Shown here: positions 35,432 through 45,099 of the stretch, piece after piece
Layout of the letters: each line of letters begins with the position of its first letter
Numbering within the stretch: the stretch's first letter is position 1
NCBI RefSeq assembly: GCF_002150785.1
Contig: NZ_MTAZ01000029.1
Span: 1-56,275 of the forward strand
From: Arenibacter amylolyticus
GTDB taxonomy: Bacteria; Bacteroidota; Bacteroidia; Flavobacteriales; Flavobacteriaceae
Length of the DNA stretch: 56,275 nucleotides
Direction of reading: 5' to 3'
Position numbers and translations under genes: made by a program
The notes under the pieces: model-generated
Seen by the model: the letters and a program-made list of their open reading frames with translations, nothing else
Databases searched by the model: none
What the model was told of the DNA's origin: nothing

Positions 35432-35773
35432 ACTACAAAACTAGCTATATAATGTCATTAATAAAACAAAAAAGCAAACCCATAATAGCATTGAACATCC
35501 CCAAATATATGCAGTTTAGAGATTTATTAATAATCGATTTGGATCGCTTTTCGTCATGACTTCAGTAGACTGAAATCGTTCTAAATTAGAACTAGTTTTA
35601 TAATTTCAACATCCATTTAATGGAATGTAGCGTATATTAGCCTAGTAACCCCCGCTACATCCTCCTGATCTTGAGGCATCTTTACCGTGTTTGTCACGGT
35701 AGGAATGACCAAAGGTGATTTAAGCTTTTTCCCAAAAATTAGGGGAGTGTGGTGTATTGTGAAAATGAACCAT
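35432..35773. other. Intergenic region with paired dyads upstream of a LytTR regulator
   Basis: No gene is visible. TTCAGT-AG-ACTGAA (35561-35574) and GTTCTAA-A-TTAGAAC (35578-35592) are two nearly adjacent palindromes of operator size. A third inverted repeat, ACCGTG/CACGGT, lies at 35684-35700. Any may bind a regulator, for example the LytTR protein encoded next. Confidence 0.4.
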
Positions 35774-36478
35774 ATGAAGAAAAATAGACTTAAATGTATA
35801 TTAATAGACGATTCGGCCATCCAAAGACGCAGCATTTCCAAGCTGATAAGTAAAAATATCCGTCTCGATTTATTGGGAGAGTTTGAAAATGCCCAAGTAG
35901 CCAAGGATTATCTTGAGCAACACGAAGTAGATTTAATTTTCTTGGATATTGAAATGCCTTTGGTAAGCGGATTTGACCTCTTGGAGTCCTTGGAAGAAAA
36001 ACCACAAATCATCGTAATTTCATCTAGTGCAGAGCACGCTTTAAAGGCTTTTGATTATAATGTTACGGATTATTTAAAAAAGCCATTGGACAAAAACAGG
36101 CTCAATGATGCCGTAAAAAAGGCTCTCCAAAACCATCAGCTAGAACTTACCGACAAAACCGCACCAGAATCCATTTATATCACCCACCAACTAAAGAAAA
36201 CCCAACTGGTTTTAAATGAGATTCTTTGGGTAGAGGCTTATGGCGATTATATCAAGATTTTCTGTAAGGAAAAACGACTTCTTATTCTTTCAACCATGAA
36301 GTCCTTTGCCCAGCAATTACCTGCAGATAAATTTTTACGCATTCATAAATCCTATATAGTCAATCTAGAAAAAATAGAGGAGTACAATGGTTCTAGCGTA
36401 GTTATTCAAGAAAAGTCAATTCCTTTAAGCAGACATAAAAAAGAGTTATTACAGCAGGCATTATTGAATAAAGACTAA
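35774..36478 (+). CDS. LytTR-family response regulator
   Basis: From the Met at 35774 the product is 234 residues; the frame extends up to 35687, but the receiver domain begins at LKCILIDDSA, so the short start fits. Asp58 (LIFLDIEMP) is the phospho-acceptor, and LKKPLDK holds the switch Lys. The LytTR domain follows (about 135-232, FLRIHKSYIVNLEKIEEY). No histidine kinase is encoded nearby. It is a second orphan of the same class as the protein at 24576-25328, but the two differ in sequence. Confidence 0.88.
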   Translation: MKKNRLKCILIDDSAIQRRSISKLISKNIRLDLLGEFENAQVAKDYLEQHEVDLIFLDIEMPLVSGFDLLESLEEKPQIIVISSSAEHALKAFDYNVTDYLKKPLDKNRLNDAVKKALQNHQLELTDKTAPESIYITHQLKKTQLVLNEILWVEAYGDYIKIFCKEKRLLILSTMKSFAQQLPADKFLRIHKSYIVNLEKIEEYNGSSVVIQEKSIPLSRHKKELLQQALLNKD

Positions 36479-36728
36479 ACTATTTATGATCCACTTTTAG
36501 ATTCTTGGAAGAAGATATACACCTAAGATTTCCGCTAATCTAGTAGGGCAATTAAGGGAGTATTTCATAAGGGTAAGCTTTGTAGTTTGTGAAAATTAAG
36601 ACGCTACAGACCGTCATACTAGTATAGGGTAGGTTATTAAGTTGGTTAGGGTCTGTTTAGTAATACTATCCTTATCGGTTAACAAGAGTCTTATGGTTAT
36701 TGCCCAATAATTTTTTACCTTTACGCCG

Positions 36729-37127
36729 ATGGGTAAATTATTTTCTTTAGCACTATCGATCTTGCTTTTTGTCCAAAGCCTTCACATGGATATGGTGAAC
36801 ATTGTACAACTACAAGATTTTTTCTCCCACGCCCAGTTCCATAAAGAGAAATATGGGGATAACTTGATCGATTTTGTTTCCAAGCATTATGGATCCCAAA
36901 AAGTGCAGCATCATTTGGAGCACCAAGAGGAGCATAAAGATCATGAGCGACTTCCCTTAAACCATCAACCTTGTATATATGCCGCTACGGCCTTTGTTTT
37001 ATGCGAGACTTCAATTAAAATACCAAAAACACCCCCTGCCATAGATACTATGTCTGGCTTTTTTTATCAAGAATCCTACGAAGAGATAACGAATACCAAT
37101 ATCTTTCAGCCTCCCAAACACGCATAA
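36729..37127 (+). CDS. Secreted His-rich protein of a metal efflux locus
   Basis: The 132-residue product has a hydrophobic N-terminus (about 4-20) and then a His/Glu-rich stretch in the middle (HHLEHQEEHKDH, about 61-72), a Cys pair around residue 82 and 92, and a polar C-terminus. It ends 70 bases before the CzcA-type pump gene. Such small His-rich proteins recur in front of these pumps in flavobacteria, as I recall. A periplasmic metal-binding or sensing role is inference from context and composition. Confidence 0.65.
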   Translation: MGKLFSLALSILLFVQSLHMDMVNIVQLQDFFSHAQFHKEKYGDNLIDFVSKHYGSQKVQHHLEHQEEHKDHERLPLNHQPCIYAATAFVLCETSIKIPKTPPAIDTMSGFFYQESYEEITNTNIFQPPKHA

Positions 37128-37196
37128 TTCATTTCAGGCATCCTTTTTTAAATCGCGCTATACACCCATAGCTCGTAAATCTTTTATATATGAATT

Positions 37197-40100
37197 ATGC
37201 TATCCAAAATTATTCAATTCAGTTTAAAGAATAAGTTACTTGTTCTTTTACTCACCTTATTTATTATCGGTTTTGGACTCTATTCCATTACCCAGATTCC
37301 TATTGGTGCCGTCCCAGACATTACCAATAACCAAGTACAGGTAATCACAACCTCTAAAAATTTATCCACCCAAGATATGGAACAGTTTATTACCTATCCG
37401 GTGGAGTTGGAAATGGCCAATTTACCCGGAGTGGTAGAAATACGGTCAATCTCTAGATTTGGACTTTCGGTAGTCACCATCGTTTTTGAGGAAAAAATGG
37501 GCACTTATTTGCCCCGGCAGCTAATCTCCGAAAAGCTACTATCCGCTTCCGAAAAAATCCCCGAAGGCTTTGGCACCCCGGAAATGGGCCCCATTACCAC
37601 CGGTTTGGGTGAAATATATCAGTATATCTTGGATACTAAACCAGGATATAAGGACAAATACTCTCTAATGGAACTTAGAACCATTCAAGATTGGGTGGTA
37701 AAAAGACAGCTTTCTGGAATACCCGGTGTTGTGGAAGTGAATACCTGGGGTGGTCATCTAAAACAATATGAAGTGGCCATCAACACCAATAAGTTGCATG
37801 CCATGAATATTTCCATTGGCGATATTTTTACGGCCTTGGAAAAGAACAACAGCGTTTCTGGGGGTGGGTATATAGAGAAAGTTAATCAGTCTTATTTTAT
37901 ACGTGGCGAAGGACTTATCTCCTCTTTAGAAGACATAAGAAATATCGCAACTAAAACCACCAATTCTCTTCCAATTTATATTAAGGATGTTGCTGAAGTT
38001 GGTTTTGGTAGCGCCACACGCTTTGGAGCCATCACCGGGAACGGCGAGGGCGAAAAGGTATTGGGGCAGATTATGATGCTAAAAGATGCCGATTCCAAAA
38101 AAGTGATCGATGCAGTTCACGAACGAATTAATATAATTTCGGAATCCTTGCCAGAAGGCGTCTATATCAACGGTTTTTTGGATAGGAGCGAACTTATTGA
38201 GAAAACCACCTATACGATTTCTGAAAACCTCATCTTGGGGTGTTTAATCGTAATTTTTGTGGTGGTTATATTGTTGGGTAATCTCCGCTCTGGATTGGTA
38301 GTAGCATCCGTGATTCCCCTTTGTTTATTGTTTGCACTTTCCATGATGTACCTATTTAATGTAGATGCCAACCTTATGAGCTTAGGTGCAATAGATTTTG
38401 GGATAATCATAGACGGGGCGGTGATCATTGTGGAATACATCGCCTATCAAATGACCACAAATAGACACGAGCTGACTACTATTGCCCTAGGTAAAAGACA
38501 GGAATTAAGAAACAAGATCACCTTTCAAGGTGCTTCTAAAATGATGAATTCGGCCATATTTGGACAATTGATTATTCTTATTGTCTTTATTCCCATTCTA
38601 TCGCTTAGTGGCGTAGAAGGTAAAATGTTTAAACCCATGGCACTTACTTTTAGTTTTGCTTTGCTGGGTGCCATGTTACTATGCTTTACCTATGTGCCGG
38701 TAGCTGCCTCCTTATGGATTAAGCCCTCCGACACCTCTCCTAAAAATATATCCGTAAGGTTAATGGCATTACTAAACAGGGCCTACGATCCGGTCATTAA
38801 ATGGGCTTTACATCAGAAAAAGGTGGTATTGGGAATTTCTGCACTACTCCTGGCAGCTTCCATTTACCTATTCACCACCATGGGAGGCGAATTTGTCCCT
38901 ACCTTGGATGAAGGCGACTTTGTAATTCAACCTGTATTAAAAACGGGAACCTCCTTAAGTAAAACTGTTGAGATTACTACAAAAATAGAACAGATACTAT
39001 TGGAGAATTTTCCAGAAGTAAATCAGGTGATTACCAGAATTGGCGCCGCAGAAGTCCCAACAGACCCCATGTCTATGGAAGAAAGTGATGTCATTATTAC
39101 CCTTAATCCCAAAAAAGAATGGGTTTCTGCCGAAACTAAGGATGAATTGGCCGATAAATTTAAGGAAGCATTATCCGTAATCCCCGGGATGGAAGTAGAA
39201 TTTACCCAGCCTATCGAAATGCGATTTAACGAATTAATCACCGGTGTACGTGCCGATATCGCCATAAAGATATTTGGGGAGGATTTAAGCATTCTACAAA
39301 GCAAGGGGAATGAAATAAAAAACCTGATTCAAAATGTAGAGGGTGCCGCGGATATCATCGTTGAAAAAGTGGAGGGACTACCACAAATGAACGTGAAATT
39401 TGATCGGCCCAAAATCGCCAGATATGGTCTTAATATTGCAGACCTCAACCAGATCATATCTATGGGATTCGCTGGGACAAGTCTAGGAAGTGTTTTTGAG
39501 GGTGAAAAGCGATTCGATCTAACACTCAGATTGGATAAAACAAGCAGAAAGGACATCTCTAATCTTAAAAATCTTTACGTAGATACCCCCACCGGCCAAA
39601 AAATTCCCTTGAGTGAACTTGCCACTATTACGTATACCCAAGGAGCAGCTCAAATATCTAGGGACGATACCAAACGAAGGATTGTAGTGGGTGTAAATGT
39701 ACGGAACCGGGATCTGCAATCTGTAGTAGACGATGTGCAAGACCTTATAGATGCCAATATAAAGTTGCCCGTAGGGTATACCATAGATTATGGAGGGCAA
39801 TTTGAAAATCTACAGAGTGCCAAAAACCGATTATTAATAGCGGTTCCAGTGGCCTTATTCCTCATTTTTATATTGCTCTATTTTGCTTTTAAATCGGTAA
39901 AAGACGCACTGTTAATCTATTCGGCAATTCCATTATCGGCCGTTGGAGGTATTTTTCTTCTATGGATTAGGGATATGCCTTTTAGCATCTCTGCAGGGGT
40001 TGGCTTTATAGCACTTTTTGGAATCGCCGTGTTAAACGGAATTGTACTAATAGAACATTTCAAGGAATTAAAACAGCAAGGTATGGAATATTCGGACCAA

Positions 40101-41534
40101 CTTATTATACAAGGATCTAAGGATAGGTTGCGGGCAGTATTGCTTACTGCCTCTGCAGCAGCATTGGGATTCTTACCAATGGCCATCTCCACAAATGTTG
40201 GAGCAGAAGTACAACGACCCTTGGCCACGGTAGTCATTGGCGGACTAATTAGTGCTACCCTATTAACGCTTGTAGTTCTTCCTATCTTATACTCCCTATT
40301 TCACAGAAAGGATAAGCATGACGCAAATAATAGAAAAACCAACATTAAACTTCCTAGCACCCTATTGCTACTATTGATTAGCACTGGATTTATACACGCA
40401 CAGGAACAGGGATTAAGCTATGAGGATATACACGCACTAGCGCTTAAGAATAATGCCAGTCTTAAAGCAGCAGATCTAAGGACACAAGAGTCTAAGGCCT
40501 TGATAGGTAGCGCCTTTAATTTTGACAAAACAGAAGTGTACTACCACTACGATCAAAATAATATGGCTTTTAATAACAAGCCCTTAAAAGTATTCGGCAT
40601 TCAACAAAATTTCATGTTTCCCACGGTGTACTTTGCCGAAAAAGGCGTAAACAAGGCCCATTATAGAATAGAAAATAGTGCGTATGATATAAAACGGCTT
40701 CTTTTGCAACAAGAGGTAGCCGCTGCCTACCACGAGCTCCAATACGCCAGACAAAAAGAAAAAGTCTATAGTGAGCTAAACGCTATTTATGAACGGTTTT
40801 CACATGCCGCCCAACGTAAATTTGAACTTGGCGAGAGCAACTACCTGGAAAAAATAACCGCTCAGGCCAAACAAAAAGAACTACAGGCCCTATTTAAAAA
40901 AGCTGTTGAAGATTCTAAAATAGCCCTGTACGAACTGTCTAAAATGGTGCAAGCAGACACCCTGTTTTCTGTAAGGAGCACGCCTATGGAGAAATTAAAA
41001 TTACAGCCTTCCCCAATAGAAGATAATGCAGGAATACGGTTTTTTGAAAATAGAAATAAACTATTTCGTGCCAAGCGCAATCTAGAACAACAGCATTTGT
41101 TACCCGATTTAAGTATTAACTATTTTCAGGGTACCAATGCCACCTTGGGGGAAAACCTCTATGGCTTTCAGGTAGGGGTAAAAATCCCTTTGTTCTTTAA
41201 TGGTAATGCCTCCAAAATTAAGGCGTCTAAAATAGCCAAAGAGGTGGCAAGCACAGAAATGGAAGATTACACCATACGTCTCAGGGCGAAATATGAAACC
41301 CTAATGGGCCAATTAAACAAATACAGCGAAGTACTTTCCTATTATGAGACCGAAGGGCAAGGACTTGCAGATGAAATTATTAAAACAGCGACCTTGAGTT
41401 ATCAAAGTGGGGAAATAGATTTTTTTCAATACATCCAAAGTATGGAAAATGGGTATCAGATTAATCTCAGTTACCTAGAGAACCTCAATGCCTACAATCA
41501 GACCATCATCGCCATTAATTACCTAAACCTATAA
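37197..41534 (+). CDS. CzcA-type heavy-metal RND efflux pump fused to a TolC-type outer-membrane factor
   Basis: The 1445-residue product joins two proteins. Residues 1-1040 are an HME-class RND pump with 12 helices and GAIDFGIIIDGAVIIVEY in TM4 (Asp400, Asp406), the CzcA-type signature for divalent ions such as Zn, Co, Cd or Ni rather than Cu/Ag. Residues about 1052-1068 form a second signal-peptide-like helix ending HA|QE. The remainder (1069-1445) is a TolC-family outer-membrane efflux protein with the repeated helical hairpins (EKVYSELNAIYERFSHAAQRKFELGE). A signal peptidase cut after Ala1068 would separate the parts. The adaptor gene follows 10 bases later. Confidence 0.93.
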   Translation: MLSKIIQFSLKNKLLVLLLTLFIIGFGLYSITQIPIGAVPDITNNQVQVITTSKNLSTQDMEQFITYPVELEMANLPGVVEIRSISRFGLSVVTIVFEEKMGTYLPRQLISEKLLSASEKIPEGFGTPEMGPITTGLGEIYQYILDTKPGYKDKYSLMELRTIQDWVVKRQLSGIPGVVEVNTWGGHLKQYEVAINTNKLHAMNISIGDIFTALEKNNSVSGGGYIEKVNQSYFIRGEGLISSLEDIRNIATKTTNSLPIYIKDVAEVGFGSATRFGAITGNGEGEKVLGQIMMLKDADSKKVIDAVHERINIISESLPEGVYINGFLDRSELIEKTTYTISENLILGCLIVIFVVVILLGNLRSGLVVASVIPLCLLFALSMMYLFNVDANLMSLGAIDFGIIIDGAVIIVEYIAYQMTTNRHELTTIALGKRQELRNKITFQGASKMMNSAIFGQLIILIVFIPILSLSGVEGKMFKPMALTFSFALLGAMLLCFTYVPVAASLWIKPSDTSPKNISVRLMALLNRAYDPVIKWALHQKKVVLGISALLLAASIYLFTTMGGEFVPTLDEGDFVIQPVLKTGTSLSKTVEITTKIEQILLENFPEVNQVITRIGAAEVPTDPMSMEESDVIITLNPKKEWVSAETKDELADKFKEALSVIPGMEVEFTQPIEMRFNELITGVRADIAIKIFGEDLSILQSKGNEIKNLIQNVEGAADIIVEKVEGLPQMNVKFDRPKIARYGLNIADLNQIISMGFAGTSLGSVFEGEKRFDLTLRLDKTSRKDISNLKNLYVDTPTGQKIPLSELATITYTQGAAQISRDDTKRRIVVGVNVRNRDLQSVVDDVQDLIDANIKLPVGYTIDYGGQFENLQSAKNRLLIAVPVALFLIFILLYFAFKSVKDALLIYSAIPLSAVGGIFLLWIRDMPFSISAGVGFIALFGIAVLNGIVLIEHFKELKQQGMEYSDQLIIQGSKDRLRAVLLTASAAALGFLPMAISTNVGAEVQRPLATVVIGGLISATLLTLVVLPILYSLFHRKDKHDANNRKTNIKLPSTLLLLLISTGFIHAQEQGLSYEDIHALALKNNASLKAADLRTQESKALIGSAFNFDKTEVYYHYDQNNMAFNNKPLKVFGIQQNFMFPTVYFAEKGVNKAHYRIENSAYDIKRLLLQQEVAAAYHELQYARQKEKVYSELNAIYERFSHAAQRKFELGESNYLEKITAQAKQKELQALFKKAVEDSKIALYELSKMVQADTLFSVRSTPMEKLKLQPSPIEDNAGIRFFENRNKLFRAKRNLEQQHLLPDLSINYFQGTNATLGENLYGFQVGVKIPLFFNGNASKIKASKIAKEVASTEMEDYTIRLRAKYETLMGQLNKYSEVLSYYETEGQGLADEIIKTATLSYQSGEIDFFQYIQSMENGYQINLSYLENLNAYNQTIIAINYLNL

Positions 41535-41544
41535 AAAAACTACT

Positions 41545-42705
41545 ATGTTAAGTGTACCATATAAACTTATTGCCACTTCCCTGCTGCTTATCCTTACGGC
41601 ATGTGGAAACAAGAACAACAAAAATAATCTCCCTACCCCTGAAGAAGCTGAGGCCCAGGCCGAGACCTCCATTAGGGTAACCAAAGCACAGTTTGAAGGA
41701 GAGAATATGCTATTGGGAAGTTTGGTTGAAAAAGAATTTCCGAAGCTGGTAGAAGTTAGGGGAAGCATAGACGTGCCGCCTCAAAACATGGCTATTATAA
41801 GCGCTTTTATAGGGGGTTATATAAAAGAAACTCCCTTATTGGTTGGCGATAAAGTAAAAAAAGGAGAACCCTTGCTGAGCTTGGAAAATCCGATGTTTAT
41901 TGAATTACAGCAAGAATACATGGAATCTGTAGAGCAGCTTGTCTACCTTAAATCGGAATTTGAGAGGCAACAATCCCTCTTAAAGGAAAAGATCACCTCC
42001 CAAAAGAATTTTTTAAGGGCAGAAAGCGAGTACAAGCGAAATTTAGCATTATACAAGGGCCTGCGGAAAAAGCTGCAAATGCTGAACATTTCACCCGATA
42101 AGGTAGAAAATGGAAATATAGTCTCCCAAGTAACCATCTTTGCCCCTATAGCAGGGAACATAACCGAGGTGAATGTTAGTCCAGGACAATATGTTGCGCC
42201 TTCCGATGAAATTATGGAGATAATAAATACCGATCATATTCATTTAGAATTATCGGTATTTGAAAAGGACATCATGGAAATTAAAAAGGGGCAAAACATA
42301 CAATTTAAGATTCCCGAAGCCTCTAATCAAATATACAACGCAGAGGTATACCTGGTAGGTACTTCCATTGATATGGAAAATAGGACGGTTAGGGTCCATG
42401 GACATCTACCCGAAGGAGAAAGCCACTCTTTTGCTGTTGGTATGTTTGTAGAGGCAGGTATCATAACAAACAGTAAGCAACTTAAAGGAATATTGAACGA
42501 TGGTATTATATCCGTTGCTAACGATCATTATGTTTTGGTCTTGGTGGCCGAAGACCAGGAAGGCTATACTTTTGAGGCCAAAGAGGTTGCCATAGGTGAT
42601 AGTTATAATGGGTTTACTGCCATAACCAATTGGGGCGATGTAAAGGATAGTGATAGGCTACTTGTGAAGGGCGGCTTTAATTTAATCGGGGAAATTGGGG
42701 AATGA
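41545..42705 (+). CDS. Efflux RND periplasmic adaptor (CzcB/CusB type)
   Basis: The 386-residue membrane-fusion protein has a lipobox (LTACG, Cys17), an N-terminal barrel-sandwich half (PPQNMAIISAFIGGYI, about 76-91), a long helical hairpin (about 110-190), the second lipoyl half (VTIFAPIAGNITEVNVSPGQY, with core FAPIAGNITEV), and a beta-barrel. It links the inner-membrane pump to the outer-membrane factor. It is 10 bases behind the pump-TolC fusion and so completes a three-part system from two genes. Confidence 0.92.
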   Translation: MLSVPYKLIATSLLLILTACGNKNNKNNLPTPEEAEAQAETSIRVTKAQFEGENMLLGSLVEKEFPKLVEVRGSIDVPPQNMAIISAFIGGYIKETPLLVGDKVKKGEPLLSLENPMFIELQQEYMESVEQLVYLKSEFERQQSLLKEKITSQKNFLRAESEYKRNLALYKGLRKKLQMLNISPDKVENGNIVSQVTIFAPIAGNITEVNVSPGQYVAPSDEIMEIINTDHIHLELSVFEKDIMEIKKGQNIQFKIPEASNQIYNAEVYLVGTSIDMENRTVRVHGHLPEGESHSFAVGMFVEAGIITNSKQLKGILNDGIISVANDHYVLVLVAEDQEGYTFEAKEVAIGDSYNGFTAITNWGDVKDSDRLLVKGGFNLIGEIGE

Positions 42706-42833
42706 CCATTAATTCCGCCTAAACTGATTAGACAACATATAAACCCATATAGAAAATAATTTCATAACGGATAAAAATGACAAGGGTGGTTTACCTTTTC
42801 CCTTAAAGCTGTTCTGCTTACCGCCCTTAAGCC

Positions 42834-44084
42834 TTAAAACTTCCGATCTGGGGAGAAACCACTAATATCCATACCTGTCTTTTTATCCGAGATGATTTCC
42901 GATACCAATTTTCCGGTGGCCGGCCCTAGGCTCCACCCCATCATGGCATGCCCGGTGGCAAAGGTTAGATTATCTATATGTTTAGATCTCCCAATATAGG
43001 GCAGTCCGTCCGGGGATATAGGCCGTAGCCCACTCTCGGCAGCTTCCTTTTCTTCTTGATTGATCTTAATATCGGGGTAATACCTAGAAGTGGCATCGGC
43101 GATGGCTGCTACCCGCTCTTTTCTAATCACTGAGTTGATCCCAGAAAACTCCATAGTTCCCGCAAACCTAGTGTAATTGGTCATAGGGGTAACCGCCACC
43201 TTAGACTCCATAAGAATAGCCGGGATGGTAATTCCGGTAGGTCTGTGCACATTGATCCTATACCCTTTCCCTGCCTGTAAGGGCAGTTTAATATTTAATT
43301 TTTTAGAAAGATTTTCACTCCATGTTCCAGAGGCCAGCACCACCTCATCTACCGCATAGGTATCCTTATCGGTAATTACTTGGTCTATTTTTCCGTTGGC
43401 AAACTGGAAATTTATCACCTCCTCATGGGGTTTTATTTGCACGCCCACCTCCTTTAAGCGAGCAATCATTTTCTCCATAAATTCCGTAGGCGTGGTATGT
43501 CCGTCACATTCGTAGTGTATAGCCCCCTTTACATCCATGGTTACATTAGGTTGCAGCGCATCTAACCCTTGCTTATCCAAAAACTGTACTTCCAATCCTA
43601 GGGAAGCGGCTTTATTGGCCACTTGCATTTCATGATCGCCTTCCTTGTCTGTTTTATAAAGCATTAAAAGGCCTTTTCTCTCCAACTGGAAATCCCCTAA
43701 ATCGCCCGAATTTTTTATATCCGTAAAAAGCTCCCTACTCATTATGTTGATTTCTTTGATCCAGGGACCGGCCACTTCCACTTTTTCCTTGGTAGAAGAA
43801 CGATGAAAATACCAAGACCACTTAATAAAGTCTTTATCCCAACGCGGCTTCATATAAAAGGGACTGGTAGGATTAAACATCCATTTAATCCCTTTAGAGA
43901 TCATCCCTGGGGAAGCCAAGGGAATGATATGACTGGGGGTGATATAGCCTGCATTTACATGGGATGCTCCCGATTTCATGTCCGACTTATCCAAAACGGT
44001 AACCTGATGCCCCTCTTTTTGCAGAAAATACGCTGAACAGAGTCCGGCAATACCTCCACCAACGATCAATACATTTTTTTCCAT
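42834..44084 (-). CDS. FAD-dependent D-amino-acid (cis-4-hydroxy-D-proline) dehydrogenase
   Basis: From the Met at 44084 the product is 416 residues; an upstream start at 44129 would overlap the epimerase gene and adds 15 residues without match. It has the DadA/DAO fold with GGGIAGLCSAYFL (about 8-20), PLQAGKGYRINV, and the C-terminal GLRPISPDGLPYIG and ATGHAMMGWSLGPATGKL. It should oxidise cis-4-hydroxy-D-proline to 1-pyrroline-4-hydroxy-2-carboxylate, the step between its two neighbours. One base separates it from the epimerase stop, so they are coupled. Without context it could be any D-amino-acid dehydrogenase. Confidence 0.85.
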   Translation of the reverse strand: MEKNVLIVGGGIAGLCSAYFLQKEGHQVTVLDKSDMKSGASHVNAGYITPSHIIPLASPGMISKGIKWMFNPTSPFYMKPRWDKDFIKWSWYFHRSSTKEKVEVAGPWIKEINIMSRELFTDIKNSGDLGDFQLERKGLLMLYKTDKEGDHEMQVANKAASLGLEVQFLDKQGLDALQPNVTMDVKGAIHYECDGHTTPTEFMEKMIARLKEVGVQIKPHEEVINFQFANGKIDQVITDKDTYAVDEVVLASGTWSENLSKKLNIKLPLQAGKGYRINVHRPTGITIPAILMESKVAVTPMTNYTRFAGTMEFSGINSVIRKERVAAIADATSRYYPDIKINQEEKEAAESGLRPISPDGLPYIGRSKHIDNLTFATGHAMMGWSLGPATGKLVSEIISDKKTGMDISGFSPDRKF

Positions 44085-44085
44085 A

Positions 44086-45093
44086 TTACAAAACTTGAAA
44101 TCCGTGGGCATAAGGATCCTCATCATCAATTATGATGGTATTATATCCATATACTTTTGCCCACCCTTTAATACTAGGGGTAATTGCTTTTATTCCGTTT
44201 ATAGAGGTTTCTTTCTCTATAATCCCCGTAAATTGAGACCCAATATAACTCTCATGGACAAAAGGTTCGCCCAACTTTAATTTTCCTTTGGCATGCCATT
44301 GCGCCATCCTTGCCGATGTACCAGTACCACAGGGAGATCTATCAATTGCCTTATCGCCATAAAACACCGCGTTCCTAGCAGTAGCCGAGGCACTTAAGGT
44401 TTTACCTGTCCATTGAATATGGCTTAGTCCCCTTATGGTATCGTTTTCTGGATGAACAAATTTATCTGGGTATTTTAGATTGATTTTTTTCCGTATTTCT
44501 TGACTATAGCCAATTAATTGGCCTGCTGAATACTCCTGAATACCTTGAAAGTTTTTTTGGGGATCTACAATTGCATAAAAGTTGCCCCCATAGGCTACAT
44601 CAAAAACCAATTCTCCCAATCCCGAGCAATCTATAGTAAGTTCGGAAGCAGCTAGATAGGATTTTACATTGGTCAACTGTACCCAATCTACCTTTGTTCC
44701 TGTTTGTTGGTACCTGATCTTTACCAATCCTGCCGGAGTTTCCAATTTGATGGTTCCTGGCGTTTTGGGCGATAATAAGCCTTCCTCTATCCCTATAGTA
44801 ATAGAACCAATAGTACCATGGCCACACATGGGCAGGCATCCACTAGTCTCCAAAAAAAGGATGCCACAATCGTTCTCGGGATCTTGTGGGGGATAAAATA
44901 TACTCCCGCTCATCATGTCGTGCCCCCTGGGCTCAAACATAAGTCCTTTCCTTATCCAATCGTATTCCCGTAAAAAATGTTGTCGTTTTTCACTCATGGA
45001 ATTCCCATGAAGCTGCGGACCGCCACCTGCCACAACCCTAACTGGGTTTCCACAGGTATGCGCATCAACACAAAAGAATGTTTTTCGTGCCAT
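44086..45093 (-). CDS. 4-hydroxyproline 2-epimerase (proline racemase family)
   Basis: The 335-residue product has both catalytic cysteines of the family: Cys90 (LPMCGHGTIG) and Cys255 (DRSPCGTGTSAR). Having Cys at both positions marks an epimerase rather than the trans-3-hydroxyproline dehydratase, which has Thr or Ser at the second position (established knowledge). It should convert trans-4-hydroxy-L-proline to the cis-D form. It starts six bases after the aldehyde dehydrogenase stop. Confidence 0.9.
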   Translation of the reverse strand: MARKTFFCVDAHTCGNPVRVVAGGGPQLHGNSMSEKRQHFLREYDWIRKGLMFEPRGHDMMSGSIFYPPQDPENDCGILFLETSGCLPMCGHGTIGSITIGIEEGLLSPKTPGTIKLETPAGLVKIRYQQTGTKVDWVQLTNVKSYLAASELTIDCSGLGELVFDVAYGGNFYAIVDPQKNFQGIQEYSAGQLIGYSQEIRKKINLKYPDKFVHPENDTIRGLSHIQWTGKTLSASATARNAVFYGDKAIDRSPCGTGTSARMAQWHAKGKLKLGEPFVHESYIGSQFTGIIEKETSINGIKAITPSIKGWAKVYGYNTIIIDDEDPYAHGFQVL

Positions 45094-45099
45094 TAAACC

